NCBI GenBank assembly: GCA_945829425.1
Contig: CALZUQ010000002.1
Coordinates: 1-64,000 of the forward strand
Length of the DNA: 64,000 nt
Origin: an uncultured bacterium
GTDB taxonomy: Bacteria > Bacteroidota > Bacteroidia > Bacteroidales > Bacteroidaceae
Direction of reading: 5' to 3'
The notes below the pieces were generated by a model. It was not told the origin of the DNA. It searched no databases and saw only the letters and a program-made list of their open reading frames with translations. Shown piece after piece: positions 8,941-17,464 of this stretch. Position numbers and translations under genes: made by a program. Position 1 is the stretch's first letter, and every line of letters begins with the position of its first letter.

Positions 8941-9014
8941 CGCTTCAAGATGGGCTTGAACCAACGACCCCCTGATTAACAGTCAGGTGCTCTAACCAAC
9001 TGAGCTATTGAAGC
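8941..9014 (-). tRNA. tRNA-Asn (anticodon GTT)
   Basis: On the minus strand the sequence folds as a cloverleaf: acceptor GCTTCAA/TTGAAGC with discriminator G, D-arm GCTC-AGTTGGTTA-GAGC, anticodon arm CCTGA-CTGTTAA-TCAGG with anticodon GTT, and T-arm with loop TTCAAGC. One T-T mismatch is present in the T-stem. The CCA end is not encoded. A strong promoter lies just upstream and a UUCG terminator just downstream. Confidence 0.95.
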
Positions 9015-9056
9015 ATTTTTCTTTGTGTGTATGTAATCATTTCCTGATTGCGTGTG

Positions 9057-9088
9057 CAAAGGTACGACGTTTTTTTTTTCTGTGCAAA
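9057..9088 (-). promoter_or_regulatory. Bacteroidetes promoter for tRNA-Asn
   Basis: On the minus strand TTTG (9088-9085), a 20-base spacer and TACCTTTG (9064-9057) match the TTTG-N19-21-TAnnTTTG consensus of the Bacteroidetes primary sigma factor. It lies about 43 bp upstream of the tRNA 5' end. Confidence 0.75.
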
Positions 9089-9179
9089 TATTTTCCTGTT
9101 TTTTTTCAGGAAAAATGAAAAAAAAGATGAAAAAAGCACTTTTTCCTGTATTTATACCTCTTTATTATAGAAAAATACG

Positions 9180-9187
9180 TATCTTTG
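9180..9187 (+). promoter_or_regulatory. Promoter -7 element for the S41 protease
   Basis: TATCTTTG matches TAnnTTTG. It lies about 80 bp before the ATG at 9269 and overlaps the upstream in-frame ATG at 9185, which is why that earlier start is rejected. No clear -33 TTTG is seen. Confidence 0.6.
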
Positions 9188-9268
9188 CACTTCGTATTAC
9201 ATTACTCGGCGAAGATCGGGCGAAAAAGGCTTCCCCGTCTACACCGTCTCTTAAAAAAGAAATTATTT

Positions 9269-10915
9269 ATGAGAAAGATATTGTTTATGTTGTGCCTTGC
9301 ACTGTCGGCAGGCACCTATGGTCAAGACAAGGTGAACCACAACCTTGAGGTGGCGAAACAGATGGAGATATTCTCTTCCATATACCGTTACCTTGACATG
9401 ATGTATGTAGATACGCTCAACGTGAAGGACGTCGTGGAGAGTGGCATACGTGGTATGCTCGGCTCTTTAGACCCTTATACGGAGTATTACCCTCCTACAG
9501 ACCGTAAGGAGCTGAAAAGCATGATTACGGGAAAGTACGGCGGAATAGGTGCTGTGGTGACATATAGGGTGAGGGACGGCTACTGCGTCATCTCAGAACC
9601 CTATTACGCCATGCCGGCACAAGAGGCGGGGCTCAGGAAGGGTGATGCCATTCTCGCCATTGACGGCGAGGACATGAAGGGCAAGGAGCTCTCGTATGTC
9701 ACGGAGCATCTCCGTGGCGATGCCGGGACGAGCTTCATGCTGAAATATCAGCGTCCGGGCGAGAAAAAGGCGCAGACGGTGAAGATCACGCGCAGGACGA
9801 TACAGACTCCGGCACTGCCTTATTACGGCATGGCAAACGACTCGGTGGGGTATATCAACCTCAACCAGTTTACCGAAGACTGCTCCAAGCTGGTGCGCAA
9901 CGCTGTCATATCGCTGAAGCAGAGAGGCATGACGGCCTTGGTGCTCGACCTCCGTTCGAATACCGGCGGCTCGCTGACGGAGGCGGTAGAGATCCTCAAC
10001 CTCTTCCTGCCGAAAGACATGACGCTTGTGAAGACACGCGGAAAACTCGTGAAGGCAAACCATGACTACAAGACCACGAAGCTGCCTATAGACACCGTCA
10101 TGCCTATCGTGACGCTTGTAGGAGGCATGACGGCCTCGGCATCGGAGATTACCTGCGGCACATTGCAGGACCTCGACCGTGGTGTGGTTCTCGGCACGAA
10201 GACCTATGGCAAGGGTCTTGTGCAGACACCTCTCGACCTGCCTTATAACGCTAACCTGAAGCTTACTACGGCACATTATTATATTCCCTCGGGACGTTGC
10301 GTCCAGGCGATACAATATAAGAGGGGAAAGAACGAGGTCGTGGCGGACTCCCTGAAGAAGGAGTTCCTCACACGCAACGGAAGGACGGTGAAGGACGGCG
10401 GCGGCATCATGCCAGACATCATCGTGCAGCCAGACACCATGCCTAACGTGGTGTATTACCTCCACAGCGCGGCAGACTCTACGTCGACACTCCTCGACTA
10501 TGTCGTGGATTATGTCGCAAAGCACGACACCATTGCTCCGGCACGCTCTTTCGTCGTTTCCGACGCCGATTATGAGGAATTCAAGCAAAGAGCCATAGCT
10601 GCCGGTTTCCAGTATGACCGTGAGAGCAGTCGTTTCCTCAAGCAGCTCAAGGAGGTGGCGAAGTTTGAGGGATATTACGAGCGGGCAAAGGGTGAGTTTG
10701 ACGCTTTGGAGAAGAAACTCGCCCATGACCTCGCCGTGGAGCTGGACTATCATAAGGAAGCGGTGAAGCAGGCCATAACGGCTGACATCGTGCCGTGTTA
10801 CTACTATCAGAGCGGAACGATAGAGAACTCCCTGCAGTTTGACAAGCAGATGAATGAAGCGCTGAAACTACTCGCAGACAAGGAGAGGTACAGGGCTATT
10901 CTGTCTAAACCTTGA
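9269..10915 (+). CDS. S41 family C-terminal-processing peptidase (first of two)
   Basis: 548 residues from ATG 9269, giving a signal peptide MRKILFMLCLALSAGTYGQ; the in-frame ATG at 9185 overlaps the promoter. Order: N-terminal helical region, a PDZ domain around KYGGIGAVVTYR through AGLRKGDAILAIDGEDM, then the S41 core with nucleophile Ser in MTASASEI and catalytic Lys in TYGKGLVQ. This is the CtpA/Tsp-type Ser-Lys dyad; such enzymes act in the periplasm on protein C-termini. The closest family member in the window is the protein at 48176-49804. A tail of about 130 residues follows the catalytic core. Confidence 0.92.
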   Translation: MRKILFMLCLALSAGTYGQDKVNHNLEVAKQMEIFSSIYRYLDMMYVDTLNVKDVVESGIRGMLGSLDPYTEYYPPTDRKELKSMITGKYGGIGAVVTYRVRDGYCVISEPYYAMPAQEAGLRKGDAILAIDGEDMKGKELSYVTEHLRGDAGTSFMLKYQRPGEKKAQTVKITRRTIQTPALPYYGMANDSVGYINLNQFTEDCSKLVRNAVISLKQRGMTALVLDLRSNTGGSLTEAVEILNLFLPKDMTLVKTRGKLVKANHDYKTTKLPIDTVMPIVTLVGGMTASASEITCGTLQDLDRGVVLGTKTYGKGLVQTPLDLPYNANLKLTTAHYYIPSGRCVQAIQYKRGKNEVVADSLKKEFLTRNGRTVKDGGGIMPDIIVQPDTMPNVVYYLHSAADSTSTLLDYVVDYVAKHDTIAPARSFVVSDADYEEFKQRAIAAGFQYDRESSRFLKQLKEVAKFEGYYERAKGEFDALEKKLAHDLAVELDYHKEAVKQAITADIVPCYYYQSGTIENSLQFDKQMNEALKLLADKERYRAILSKP

Positions 10916-10922
10916 CGTTTTT

Positions 10923-11060
10923 AATTTATAATTTATAATTTATAATTTGGAAGTTACCCCTTGAAACCTGAAACCCTTAAAAAACCTTGACCTTGACCTT
11001 AACCTTAACGATAAACTCTGAAACCTGAAACCCTTGAAACCTGAAACCTGAAACCTTGAC
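10923..11060. repeat. Low-complexity intergenic repeats
   Basis: The first part is a tandem AATTTATA run (about three units, 10923-10948). The second is an irregular array of GAAACCTGA/GAAACCCTT and CCTTGA/CCTTAA units to about 11060. This is non-coding DNA downstream of the S41 gene, prone to slippage, with no conserved spacers and so not CRISPR. The rest of the 10916-11279 gap holds only the terminator at 11163-11210. Confidence 0.6.
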
Positions 11061-11162
11061 TTCATCACTAACCTAAACACTACGATAACGTTTTTCAAAA
11101 ACGACCAGTACGTTTGGAAGCTCAGGTTTTCAGGGCGTTTACTTCAAAACATACAGATTGAA

Positions 11163-11210
11163 AAACCGCTGGCTTTTGGCAAAGAAGCAAAAGTCAGCGG
11201 TTTATATTTT
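11163..11210. terminator. Bidirectional intrinsic terminator between convergent genes
   Basis: AAACCGCTG-G-CTTTTG (11163-11178) pairs with CAAAAG-T-CAGCGGTTT (11188-11203), leaving a single internal mismatch. A T-rich run follows on the plus strand and an A run precedes it, so it can stop both the S41 transcript and the opposing lipoprotein transcript. Confidence 0.8.
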
Positions 11211-11279
11211 TTTCGGCAGGAAGCTTGTCCGTACGCCATGGCGTAGGTTGGCATTCCCGCGTTTCTGTCGTGTTACGTC

Positions 11280-12425
11280 TTACAGCAACGCCTGTATCTC
11301 TGCGTCGATATCCTTTACGTCAATGTCGCGCTTTACCGGAGAGCATTCACGGTTGAGGAGGAAGAAGGTTGGTATCACCTGCACGTTGTATGTGCTGAGC
11401 GATGAGCCTGTATTGTCATATACAGATACCCAAGGCAGCGCGGCCACCGATGTCTTCCAGAAATGCTCGTTAGAACCTACCGCCACCTGGTATATCTCCA
11501 GTCCTTGTGCGTGATATTTGTTGTATATGCTTCTCAGCTGCATGATGCGCTCTGTCGACTCCTTTGCCTCGAAAGAATGGAAGTCGAGCAGCACCACCTT
11601 CCCTTTCATTTCCGAAAGCTTGCGCACCACGCCTTTGTTGTCGGTAAGCGTGAGGTCTATGACACTTGTGGTATGCACCTTGCTGGCATCTATCTCCATG
11701 CCGTTGTTGCTGTCCACGATGCGCATGGTCTTCATGCCCTCAAGTGCTATGTTGTGAAGGTTTGTGCCACGTTCTGACTCCGGATAGAATGTGTCCCACG
11801 ATGTCGCCACGGCAGCGAACATCTTTATGTCTTCACGGTTTTCGCGAGGATTGAATATCAGTCGTGCACCGAGTGTCTGGAAGAGAGCGAAGTATGAGTA
11901 CGCCTTCATAGGTTCTTTTATGATATAGTCCCTTTTCACCTCTTCCTTATACTGCTCAATGACCTTCGTTACGGAGTCGGCAGAAGCCTGATAGTTTAGT
12001 CCCGGGCTTTGCATGATGGCTATGCATCTGTTTTGCAACGCTATCTGTTTATATGTCAGCTCCTGTATCTTCTTACAGTTCTCAGAGCCTTCGACATCGT
12101 ATTTCCATGACATCTCAGGGTATCTCGCCTTTACCGTCACCGTCTCTGTAGAGTCAGAGGAAAGGTTTATGATCTGGCCGTCGATGCGCAGACGGTAGAA
12201 CTCCGGTGCTTGGTGTGCCTTGTCGGAGAAGGTGAAGGAGCCGTCGTCGCCGAGTTTCGTTGAGTCGAGCACTACAGGACCTTCGAGAGAGATATTCTCG
12301 AAATAGAGTATGGAGTCTTTGGCGTTGGTTATCTCGCCAACAACTGTGAACTTGTTTTCGTTGCAGCTCTCCAGGAGCAATGCCATTGCCATGGCAGAAA
12401 ATGAAAGGATGTATTTACTTTTCAT
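11280..12425 (-). CDS. Thioredoxin-fold lipoprotein with DUF4369-like N-terminal domain, lacking CxxC
   Basis: 381 residues. The N-terminus ends in a lipobox (LLLESC, Cys about 20), so it is probably a lipoprotein. Residues about 25-125 resemble the DUF4369 beta-domain common in Bacteroidetes TlpA-like proteins (FTVVGEITNAKDSILYFENI). Residues about 245-381 are a TlpA/thioredoxin fold with VVLLDFHSF, VAVGSNEHFWK and the cis-proline segment VIPTFFLL. Where the WCxxC motif should be, the sequence reads HSFEAKES, so it cannot be a classical thiol-disulfide oxidoreductase. A binding or structural role is more likely. Confidence 0.82.
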   Translation of the reverse strand: MKSKYILSFSAMAMALLLESCNENKFTVVGEITNAKDSILYFENISLEGPVVLDSTKLGDDGSFTFSDKAHQAPEFYRLRIDGQIINLSSDSTETVTVKARYPEMSWKYDVEGSENCKKIQELTYKQIALQNRCIAIMQSPGLNYQASADSVTKVIEQYKEEVKRDYIIKEPMKAYSYFALFQTLGARLIFNPRENREDIKMFAAVATSWDTFYPESERGTNLHNIALEGMKTMRIVDSNNGMEIDASKVHTTSVIDLTLTDNKGVVRKLSEMKGKVVLLDFHSFEAKESTERIMQLRSIYNKYHAQGLEIYQVAVGSNEHFWKTSVAALPWVSVYDNTGSSLSTYNVQVIPTFFLLNRECSPVKRDIDVKDIDAEIQALL

Positions 12426-12561
12426 ATAGTTAAAGGTGGTTTTCGTATGGTTTATGCCATTCTTTCCGTAAGCGTGGCTTGCGTGATCTTGCCATTGCTT
12501 ATGGCTACGTTCTTGTTATTATTTGGATTACCGCAGTAATCAGCAGAACATTACTAAGGTG

Positions 12562-12593
12562 CAAAAGTACATATTTTTTTCTATATGACCAAA
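12562..12593 (-). promoter_or_regulatory. Promoter for the thioredoxin-fold lipoprotein
   Basis: On the minus strand TTTG (12593-12590), 20 bases, then TACTTTTG (12569-12562), matching both consensus elements. This leaves a leader of about 130 nt, which contains a small inverted repeat GATTAC-CGCA-GTAATC (12526-12541). Confidence 0.65.
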
Positions 12594-12647
12594 TTTTCTT
12601 ACATCTTTCAACCTTTTTGTCAGCAATATCGCCATATTGCCTTATGG

Positions 12648-14153
12648 CTACGCCTTCAGCGTAAAGCGTATGGTCAGTCCGCCTCCGGGTGTCGTCTCTG
12701 CAGCGCATGAGCCTCCGTGTGCTATTATTGCGTTTTTCACTATGGCGAGTCCGAGTCCTGTCCCTCCGAGTTTCCTCGACCTTCCCTTGTCGACGCGGTA
12801 GAAACGTTCGAAGAGACGGCAGAGATGCTGCACCTCTACGCCGCATCCGTTGTCGCTGAAAGTGAAGAGGAAATAGTTTTCCCCGCTGTCACTATTTCCG
12901 TCTTTGTCAACATTTTTTTTCTGATAGCCCATGGCAGGTATTATTGGCGACGAGGTTTTCTCTGCCGTCACGTTTATCTCTGTCGCTCCCGCGGCATAGG
13001 CTATGGTGTTGTCTACGAGGTTCCGGAACACGCTGTACAGCAACGACGCGTCGCCCCTCACCACGATGTCGTCGGGCATCATGACCTTCGGCGTTATGCC
13101 CCGCTCGCTCAGCATGAGTGCCGTGTCGTCCACAACGTCTGTCATGAGTTTCTTTATGTCCACTCCTTTCTGCGTCATTCCCGACCTGTCGTTATGCCGG
13201 AAGGCATCCATCTCGTCGAGTTTCGTAAGCACAGCCATGTCTGTGAGGAGATGCGTCATGCGCTCGCTTTGCGCATAACACCTCTCCAAGAAGTGTCGGC
13301 GTTTCTCCCCCGGCATGTCGGGGTTTTCCATCAGTGTCTCCAGATATCCGTGTATGCTTGCCGCCGGTGTCTTCAGCTCGTGTGCCGCATTCTGCGTGAG
13401 CTGTCTCTTCAGCCGTTCTTTGTCTTCTTCGCTGTGCCTTAGTTTCCAGTACAGCGACGTTATGGTATGTGAAATCTCTCCCAGCTCGTCGTCGGGAAGC
13501 CTGCGTTCAAGTTCGTGGTCGAGTTCTTCTCCATGTTCCGCCATGCATGCGAAGTCTCTCAGATAGCCTATATGCCTGCTCACCCTTGAGGTGTTGCGGT
13601 AAAGCACTACGAAGAGAAGGATTGACAGAATGACGGCATAGAGGATATATGAATAGTCAACGTGCAGGGATTGCGTCAGCTGTGTGGAGTAAGGCACGGC
13701 ACTACGTATTATGATGTTCTTTATCCTTGTGGCGGAATAGAAATACGTCTCGTTTGTTGTTGTCGAGATACGTTTTATGTCATATCCGCTGCCATTGCGC
13801 CATGCCTCCTTTATCTCTTGTCTGTCGAGGTGGTTGCTGAGATGCCGTATGTTTCCTTCCTGACTGTCGTATAGCACCTTACCGCTATGGTCTATAACGG
13901 TAAAGCGTATGCTCTCTATAGGTTTCTGTGTCATAAAAGCTTTCACCCTTGCAGCGTCAATCCTGCCGTTATGTATGATGTGTGAAAGCTCGTGGTTGTA
14001 AGCCTGCAGCCGGGAGTGTAGAATGTCTATGCGGTATTCTTTCTCCCTGCGGAAATGATACAGGCTGAAGAAGAAGAAGAAAAGGATGTATATCGTTCCG
14101 ATGCTGAAGAACATGTTTTGCTGGAACGACTTATGCCTCAAAGGTGTAACCAT
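12648..14153 (-). CDS. Sensor histidine kinase, PhoR/EnvZ class
   Basis: 501 residues from ATG 14153 (the frame extends to a TTG at 14159). Membrane segment 1 is about residues 13-34, then a periplasmic sensor of about 130 residues, membrane segment 2 about 165-187, a HAMP-like linker, HisKA with the H-box NAAHELKTPAASIHGY (His 258), and HATPase_c with N-box RNLVDNTIAYA, DNGCGV and GGTGLGLAIVKN. It autophosphorylates and passes phosphate to the partner regulator. Its start overlaps the 3' end of the regulator gene by 23 bp, so the two are translationally coupled. The phosphate-sensing call is an inference from the TTACA boxes shared by this operon and the porin-PiT operon. Confidence 0.92.
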   Translation of the reverse strand: MVTPLRHKSFQQNMFFSIGTIYILFFFFFSLYHFRREKEYRIDILHSRLQAYNHELSHIIHNGRIDAARVKAFMTQKPIESIRFTVIDHSGKVLYDSQEGNIRHLSNHLDRQEIKEAWRNGSGYDIKRISTTTNETYFYSATRIKNIIIRSAVPYSTQLTQSLHVDYSYILYAVILSILLFVVLYRNTSRVSRHIGYLRDFACMAEHGEELDHELERRLPDDELGEISHTITSLYWKLRHSEEDKERLKRQLTQNAAHELKTPAASIHGYLETLMENPDMPGEKRRHFLERCYAQSERMTHLLTDMAVLTKLDEMDAFRHNDRSGMTQKGVDIKKLMTDVVDDTALMLSERGITPKVMMPDDIVVRGDASLLYSVFRNLVDNTIAYAAGATEINVTAEKTSSPIIPAMGYQKKNVDKDGNSDSGENYFLFTFSDNGCGVEVQHLCRLFERFYRVDKGRSRKLGGTGLGLAIVKNAIIAHGGSCAAETTPGGGLTIRFTLKA

Positions 14154-14817
14154 ATCCAAAGCGCGTTCTTATTTGTTTTCCGTACCGCCCTATTTTTTTT
14201 CTCAGGCGTGTGATGTTGACATCGACGGTGCGGTCGAGGACATATGTGTCGCTTGGCCAGCAACGTTTCAGAAGGTCTTCGCGGCTGAACACCTTCCCGG
14301 CGCATTTTACAAGCAGGCAGAGTATCTCGTATTCTATCTTTGTCAGCGATATCTGTGTGCCGTCGATGGTTACGCTCTTTGAGTCGTCGTTGATAACCAT
14401 TGTCTCGTACACCGTCTCGTTCGCCTCGTCTTTCTGCTGAGCCGCATTCTGCGGCTTGCAACGTCTCAGCACCGCCTTCACTCTTGCCTTCACCTCTTTG
14501 ATGCTCAGAGGTTTTGCTATGTAGTCGTCTCCGCCGATTTCGAGTCCTTTCACGGTATATCCCTCAGTGTCGAGAGCCGTGATGAATATTATAGGGATGT
14601 CTGCCGTCTCAGGGTTGTTTTTCAGTTTCCTTGCCATCTGAAATCCTGACATCTCGCCCATCATGACATCGAGGAGCAGTAGGCTGTAGTCGGTAATGGG
14701 AAGGCACAGCGCCTCCTCAGCCGAGTTTGCGGTGTCTACCTCGTATCCTTCACTCTCCAGGTTGTATTGTAGTATCTCACAGATGTCCTGTTCATCATCA
14801 ACGACAAGTATTCTCAT
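14131..14817 (-). CDS. OmpR/PhoB-family response regulator
   Basis: 228 residues. The receiver domain (1-120) has the acidic pair DDE near the N-terminus, phospho-acceptor Asp in LLLLDVMMGEM, the switch Thr in FITALD and Lys in IAKPL. A winged-helix DNA-binding domain follows (about 130-228) and ends RTRFGYGYTFEA. OmpR/PhoB proteins bind direct repeats with an 11-bp period; exactly such repeats lie upstream of this gene and upstream of the porin-PiT operon. First gene of the two-component operon. Confidence 0.94.
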   Translation of the reverse strand: MRILVVDDEQDICEILQYNLESEGYEVDTANSAEEALCLPITDYSLLLLDVMMGEMSGFQMARKLKNNPETADIPIIFITALDTEGYTVKGLEIGGDDYIAKPLSIKEVKARVKAVLRRCKPQNAAQQKDEANETVYETMVINDDSKSVTIDGTQISLTKIEYEILCLLVKCAGKVFSREDLLKRCWPSDTYVLDRTVDVNITRLRKKIGRYGKQIRTRFGYGYTFEA

Positions 14818-14877
14818 AATATAATGGTGGGGCTTGTTACCTCACGCAGAAATAGTTTGTAAAAATGTTTCCCGATG

Positions 14878-14934
14878 CAAAGGTAAGACTTTTCAGTCTT
14901 TCGTGCAAGAAAATATCGTTACAAAAATGTTACA
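14878..14934 (-). promoter_or_regulatory. Promoter and putative PhoB-type box of the two-component operon
   Basis: The -7 element is TACCTTTG (minus strand, 14885-14878), with a CTTG near-match to -33 at 20-base spacing. Further upstream two TTACA pentamers (plus-strand view) lie at 14919-14923 and 14930-14934, period 11; on the minus strand they read TGTAAC-N5-TGTAAC. The distance from the -7 element to the nearest box is 34 bases, identical to the second box of the porin operon. Confidence 0.6.
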
Positions 14935-14962
14935 TCAGGGTCCCCTGACCCTTAAGCCGGCG

Positions 14963-17464
14963 TTACGCCTGCTCCCTTGATCCACGGAATTCCGTCGGCG
15001 ACTTTCCTTTCGAGGCTTTGAAGCACTTGCTGAAGTATTTCGGGTCGCTGAAGCCGCATTCGTATGCTATCTCGCTGATGTTTTTCTGCGACTCGCGTAG
15101 CAATGTCGTGGCGCGTGTTATGCGTGCCTCACGCAGGAAGTCGAGCGGTGTCACACCCATAAGCTGCTTTATCTTTCGCTGCAGTCCTGAGCGGCTCACT
15201 GCCGCCGCGTGTGCCATGTCCACGACCGTCAGCTCCGGATTTCCGATGTTCTCGTCGACGAAGTTTATGACACGTTGCAGAAACGCCTCGTCTTCTTCAG
15301 ACAATGCGTTTGACGCTGTCGGTTCCGTTGCCACGGGTTCCTCATCCCTTTTCCCCGAGTCGGCGAGCAGTGCGAGGTGTTCTTCGAGCGTTGCGTTCTG
15401 CCTTGCCTTCAAGCGCCTGATATACACCACGGTATATACTATCGCCGCTACGGCAATGAGTATGAGCATCAGGACAATGACCTTTGCAGTCATTGTCTCG
15501 TAATATTTCGGTGTCACGACAATTGTCAGTTGCCTTACGTGTTTGCTCCATATCCCCTCGGCGTTTGTCGCCATGACCTGCAGAGTGTATGTCCCCGGCT
15601 TGAGGTCGGGTAGGGTAACGTTACGTTCCTTATGCAGGTTTATCCACGCTGTCGTGGTGTCGCTCTCGCTGTCTTTGGTGAACCTGAATGCGTAGAAGAT
15701 ATTTCCCGGTATATAGTCGAGCGATGCGAAGCGCAGGCTGACGTTCCTCTCGTGGCTTTCGAGCACCAAGGTGTCGAGTGCTGTGACGTCATATCTCTCC
15801 GGCAGGTTCTCTATGCTTGCCGCTACAAATGCTATGGTAGGGTTGAAGCCGCTCTTTGCAAGGCGCGAAGGGTTTATGGTGAATGCCCCCTCTTCCGTAG
15901 GGAAAAGCATGTCGCCGGAGGGCAGAACGACACATGGCGCTTCAGAGAAGGCGCATTTTCTGCGTAGCGTCCTTTTGTCGAACGTCATACATATCCTCTC
16001 GTCAGCGTTGAGTATGATAATGCTGTTGCTGCTTACGAGTAGTATGTCCCCGTGGTATTTCCTTGCCGAGAGTATTACGTCTGTGGGCAGGATATTGTCT
16101 GTGCCATAGTTTGTGAAGTGGAGTTTCTCTGCCGTCATGTCGCGGTCTTCCACTCTGCACACCCCTCCGCTCTCCGTACATACGAAGACTCGTCCCTTGG
16201 AGTCTTCTGTGACATAGATTGTTGAGTTACAGCTCAGGCTCTCCTTGTCCTGCGGGTTTCGCGTATGTCTTCTGAACACTATGTCCCCCGTATTCTTCTT
16301 CGATATGTCAGCCACGAGAAGCCCCTCTGTCGTTGCGGCGAAGAGGACATTGCGGGAAGTGATATGAATATTGCGCACCTTCCTGCATGTCGGAGGATAA
16401 TGTATGAGCCTGTTTGTGACGTTCGTCACGTTGTATGTCTTGGAGTATATGTTCTCTATGCAGTTTATGCCTCCATCGTATGTCGCTATCCACAGCCTGT
16501 GTCTGCTGTCCTCGCGTATGTCATAGATGCTTGTGTCGTTCAGTCCCTGGACTTTCTCTATGTCGAAGCCTCCCTTCTCTGTTTCCCTTAGCCGGAACAG
16601 TCCGTCGGGCTTGCTGCCCAGCCATACCGAGCCGTCAGAGGTCTCGTATATGCAGTACACCGGAGCTCCGAAGACGGCAGTGCCTTCCGCAAGTCTTCCG
16701 TCGGGAGTCAGCGATCCTATGCGCTGTCCTGCCTCGTCGTAGATGGTCACGGTCTTCGTTGTCTTGTCTGCTGTCCAGCACCGTTTTTTCCTGTCAACCA
16801 TTATTCCTCGTATGTTCTGCCCCTCTGTTTCGCCGTATGTCTCTGTGGGTACTATGCCGAAGCTCAGTTTATACACGCTCTCGTCGTTTGTTGCCCATAC
16901 ATTGTCCTGGCTGTCGCGGAAGCAGAATTTCAGTCTCTCCGGCATCGGCGTGAGAGGGTAAAGGACGTATTCCCCCTTTTTCTCGTCAAGATATTCTATC
17001 TTTCCGTTGCTGTATAGCGTCCATTGCGTTCCGTGCTGGTCAGTGAAGGAGTATTTCTTATGTTTCGCGATGTAGTATGTCTTTCTCCTGAACGTTATGT
17101 CCTTGACGTCTTTCTGGAAGGTGTGAGTCCTGACGTTGAAGACATAGCGTTGGTTGTCGTCGAGTGCGCAGTGTATGTTTCCCTCTTCGTCGAGACATAT
17201 GTTCCTGATGCGGTCAGAAGGCATGGTGCAGGCGTCGCCGGGTCTTGTCTTGAAACATACGAACTCATTGCCGTCGAAGCGGAAGAGTCCGTTCCATGCC
17301 GCAATCCATATCATACCCGTCTTGTCCTGCACGATCTCCGTAGAGTGGCGTATCACCGCTCCGCTGCCGGCACCGTAGACGGAGACGTCACAATACGGCT
17401 GCGCCGCCGCAAATACGGCAGAGCAGTATATGATAAGAACAGATATGATATGTCTGAAACTCAT
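14963..17464 (-). CDS. Membrane-bound regulator: periplasmic propeller + Y_Y_Y domain + AraC-type HTH, no kinase
   Basis: 833 residues. Signal/anchor at the N-terminus, then repeated two-component-regulator propeller blades (KTGMIWIAAWNGLFRFDG, SDGSVWLGSKPDGLFRL, SRHRLWIATYDGGINCI), a Y_Y_Y-type beta-domain (about 570-655), a transmembrane helix about 660-685, a short linker and a C-terminal AraC/HTH_18 domain with the FSDPKYFSKCFKASKGKSP block. Hybrid two-component systems have the same ends, but the histidine-kinase and receiver parts are missing, so it resembles SusR-type one-component membrane regulators. Its start codon overlaps the dusB stop (ATGA), so it is the last gene of a serB-dusB-regulator run. 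No polysaccharide-utilisation genes are next to it, so its ligand and targets are unknown. Confidence 0.85.
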   Translation of the reverse strand: MSFRHIISVLIIYCSAVFAAAQPYCDVSVYGAGSGAVIRHSTEIVQDKTGMIWIAAWNGLFRFDGNEFVCFKTRPGDACTMPSDRIRNICLDEEGNIHCALDDNQRYVFNVRTHTFQKDVKDITFRRKTYYIAKHKKYSFTDQHGTQWTLYSNGKIEYLDEKKGEYVLYPLTPMPERLKFCFRDSQDNVWATNDESVYKLSFGIVPTETYGETEGQNIRGIMVDRKKRCWTADKTTKTVTIYDEAGQRIGSLTPDGRLAEGTAVFGAPVYCIYETSDGSVWLGSKPDGLFRLRETEKGGFDIEKVQGLNDTSIYDIREDSRHRLWIATYDGGINCIENIYSKTYNVTNVTNRLIHYPPTCRKVRNIHITSRNVLFAATTEGLLVADISKKNTGDIVFRRHTRNPQDKESLSCNSTIYVTEDSKGRVFVCTESGGVCRVEDRDMTAEKLHFTNYGTDNILPTDVILSARKYHGDILLVSSNSIIILNADERICMTFDKRTLRRKCAFSEAPCVVLPSGDMLFPTEEGAFTINPSRLAKSGFNPTIAFVAASIENLPERYDVTALDTLVLESHERNVSLRFASLDYIPGNIFYAFRFTKDSESDTTTAWINLHKERNVTLPDLKPGTYTLQVMATNAEGIWSKHVRQLTIVVTPKYYETMTAKVIVLMLILIAVAAIVYTVVYIRRLKARQNATLEEHLALLADSGKRDEEPVATEPTASNALSEEDEAFLQRVINFVDENIGNPELTVVDMAHAAAVSRSGLQRKIKQLMGVTPLDFLREARITRATTLLRESQKNISEIAYECGFSDPKYFSKCFKASKGKSPTEFRGSREQA

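Noticed and set aside
9593..10753. 386-codon minus-strand frame inside the first S41 gene
   Set aside because: Antisense shadow; the PDZ and Ser-Lys dyad on the plus strand explain the coding signal.
12489..12651. Repeated CTTATGGCTACG around the lipoprotein leader and kinase end
   Set aside because: Only 12 bases in common, one copy lying at the kinase 3' end; too short to call a repeat.
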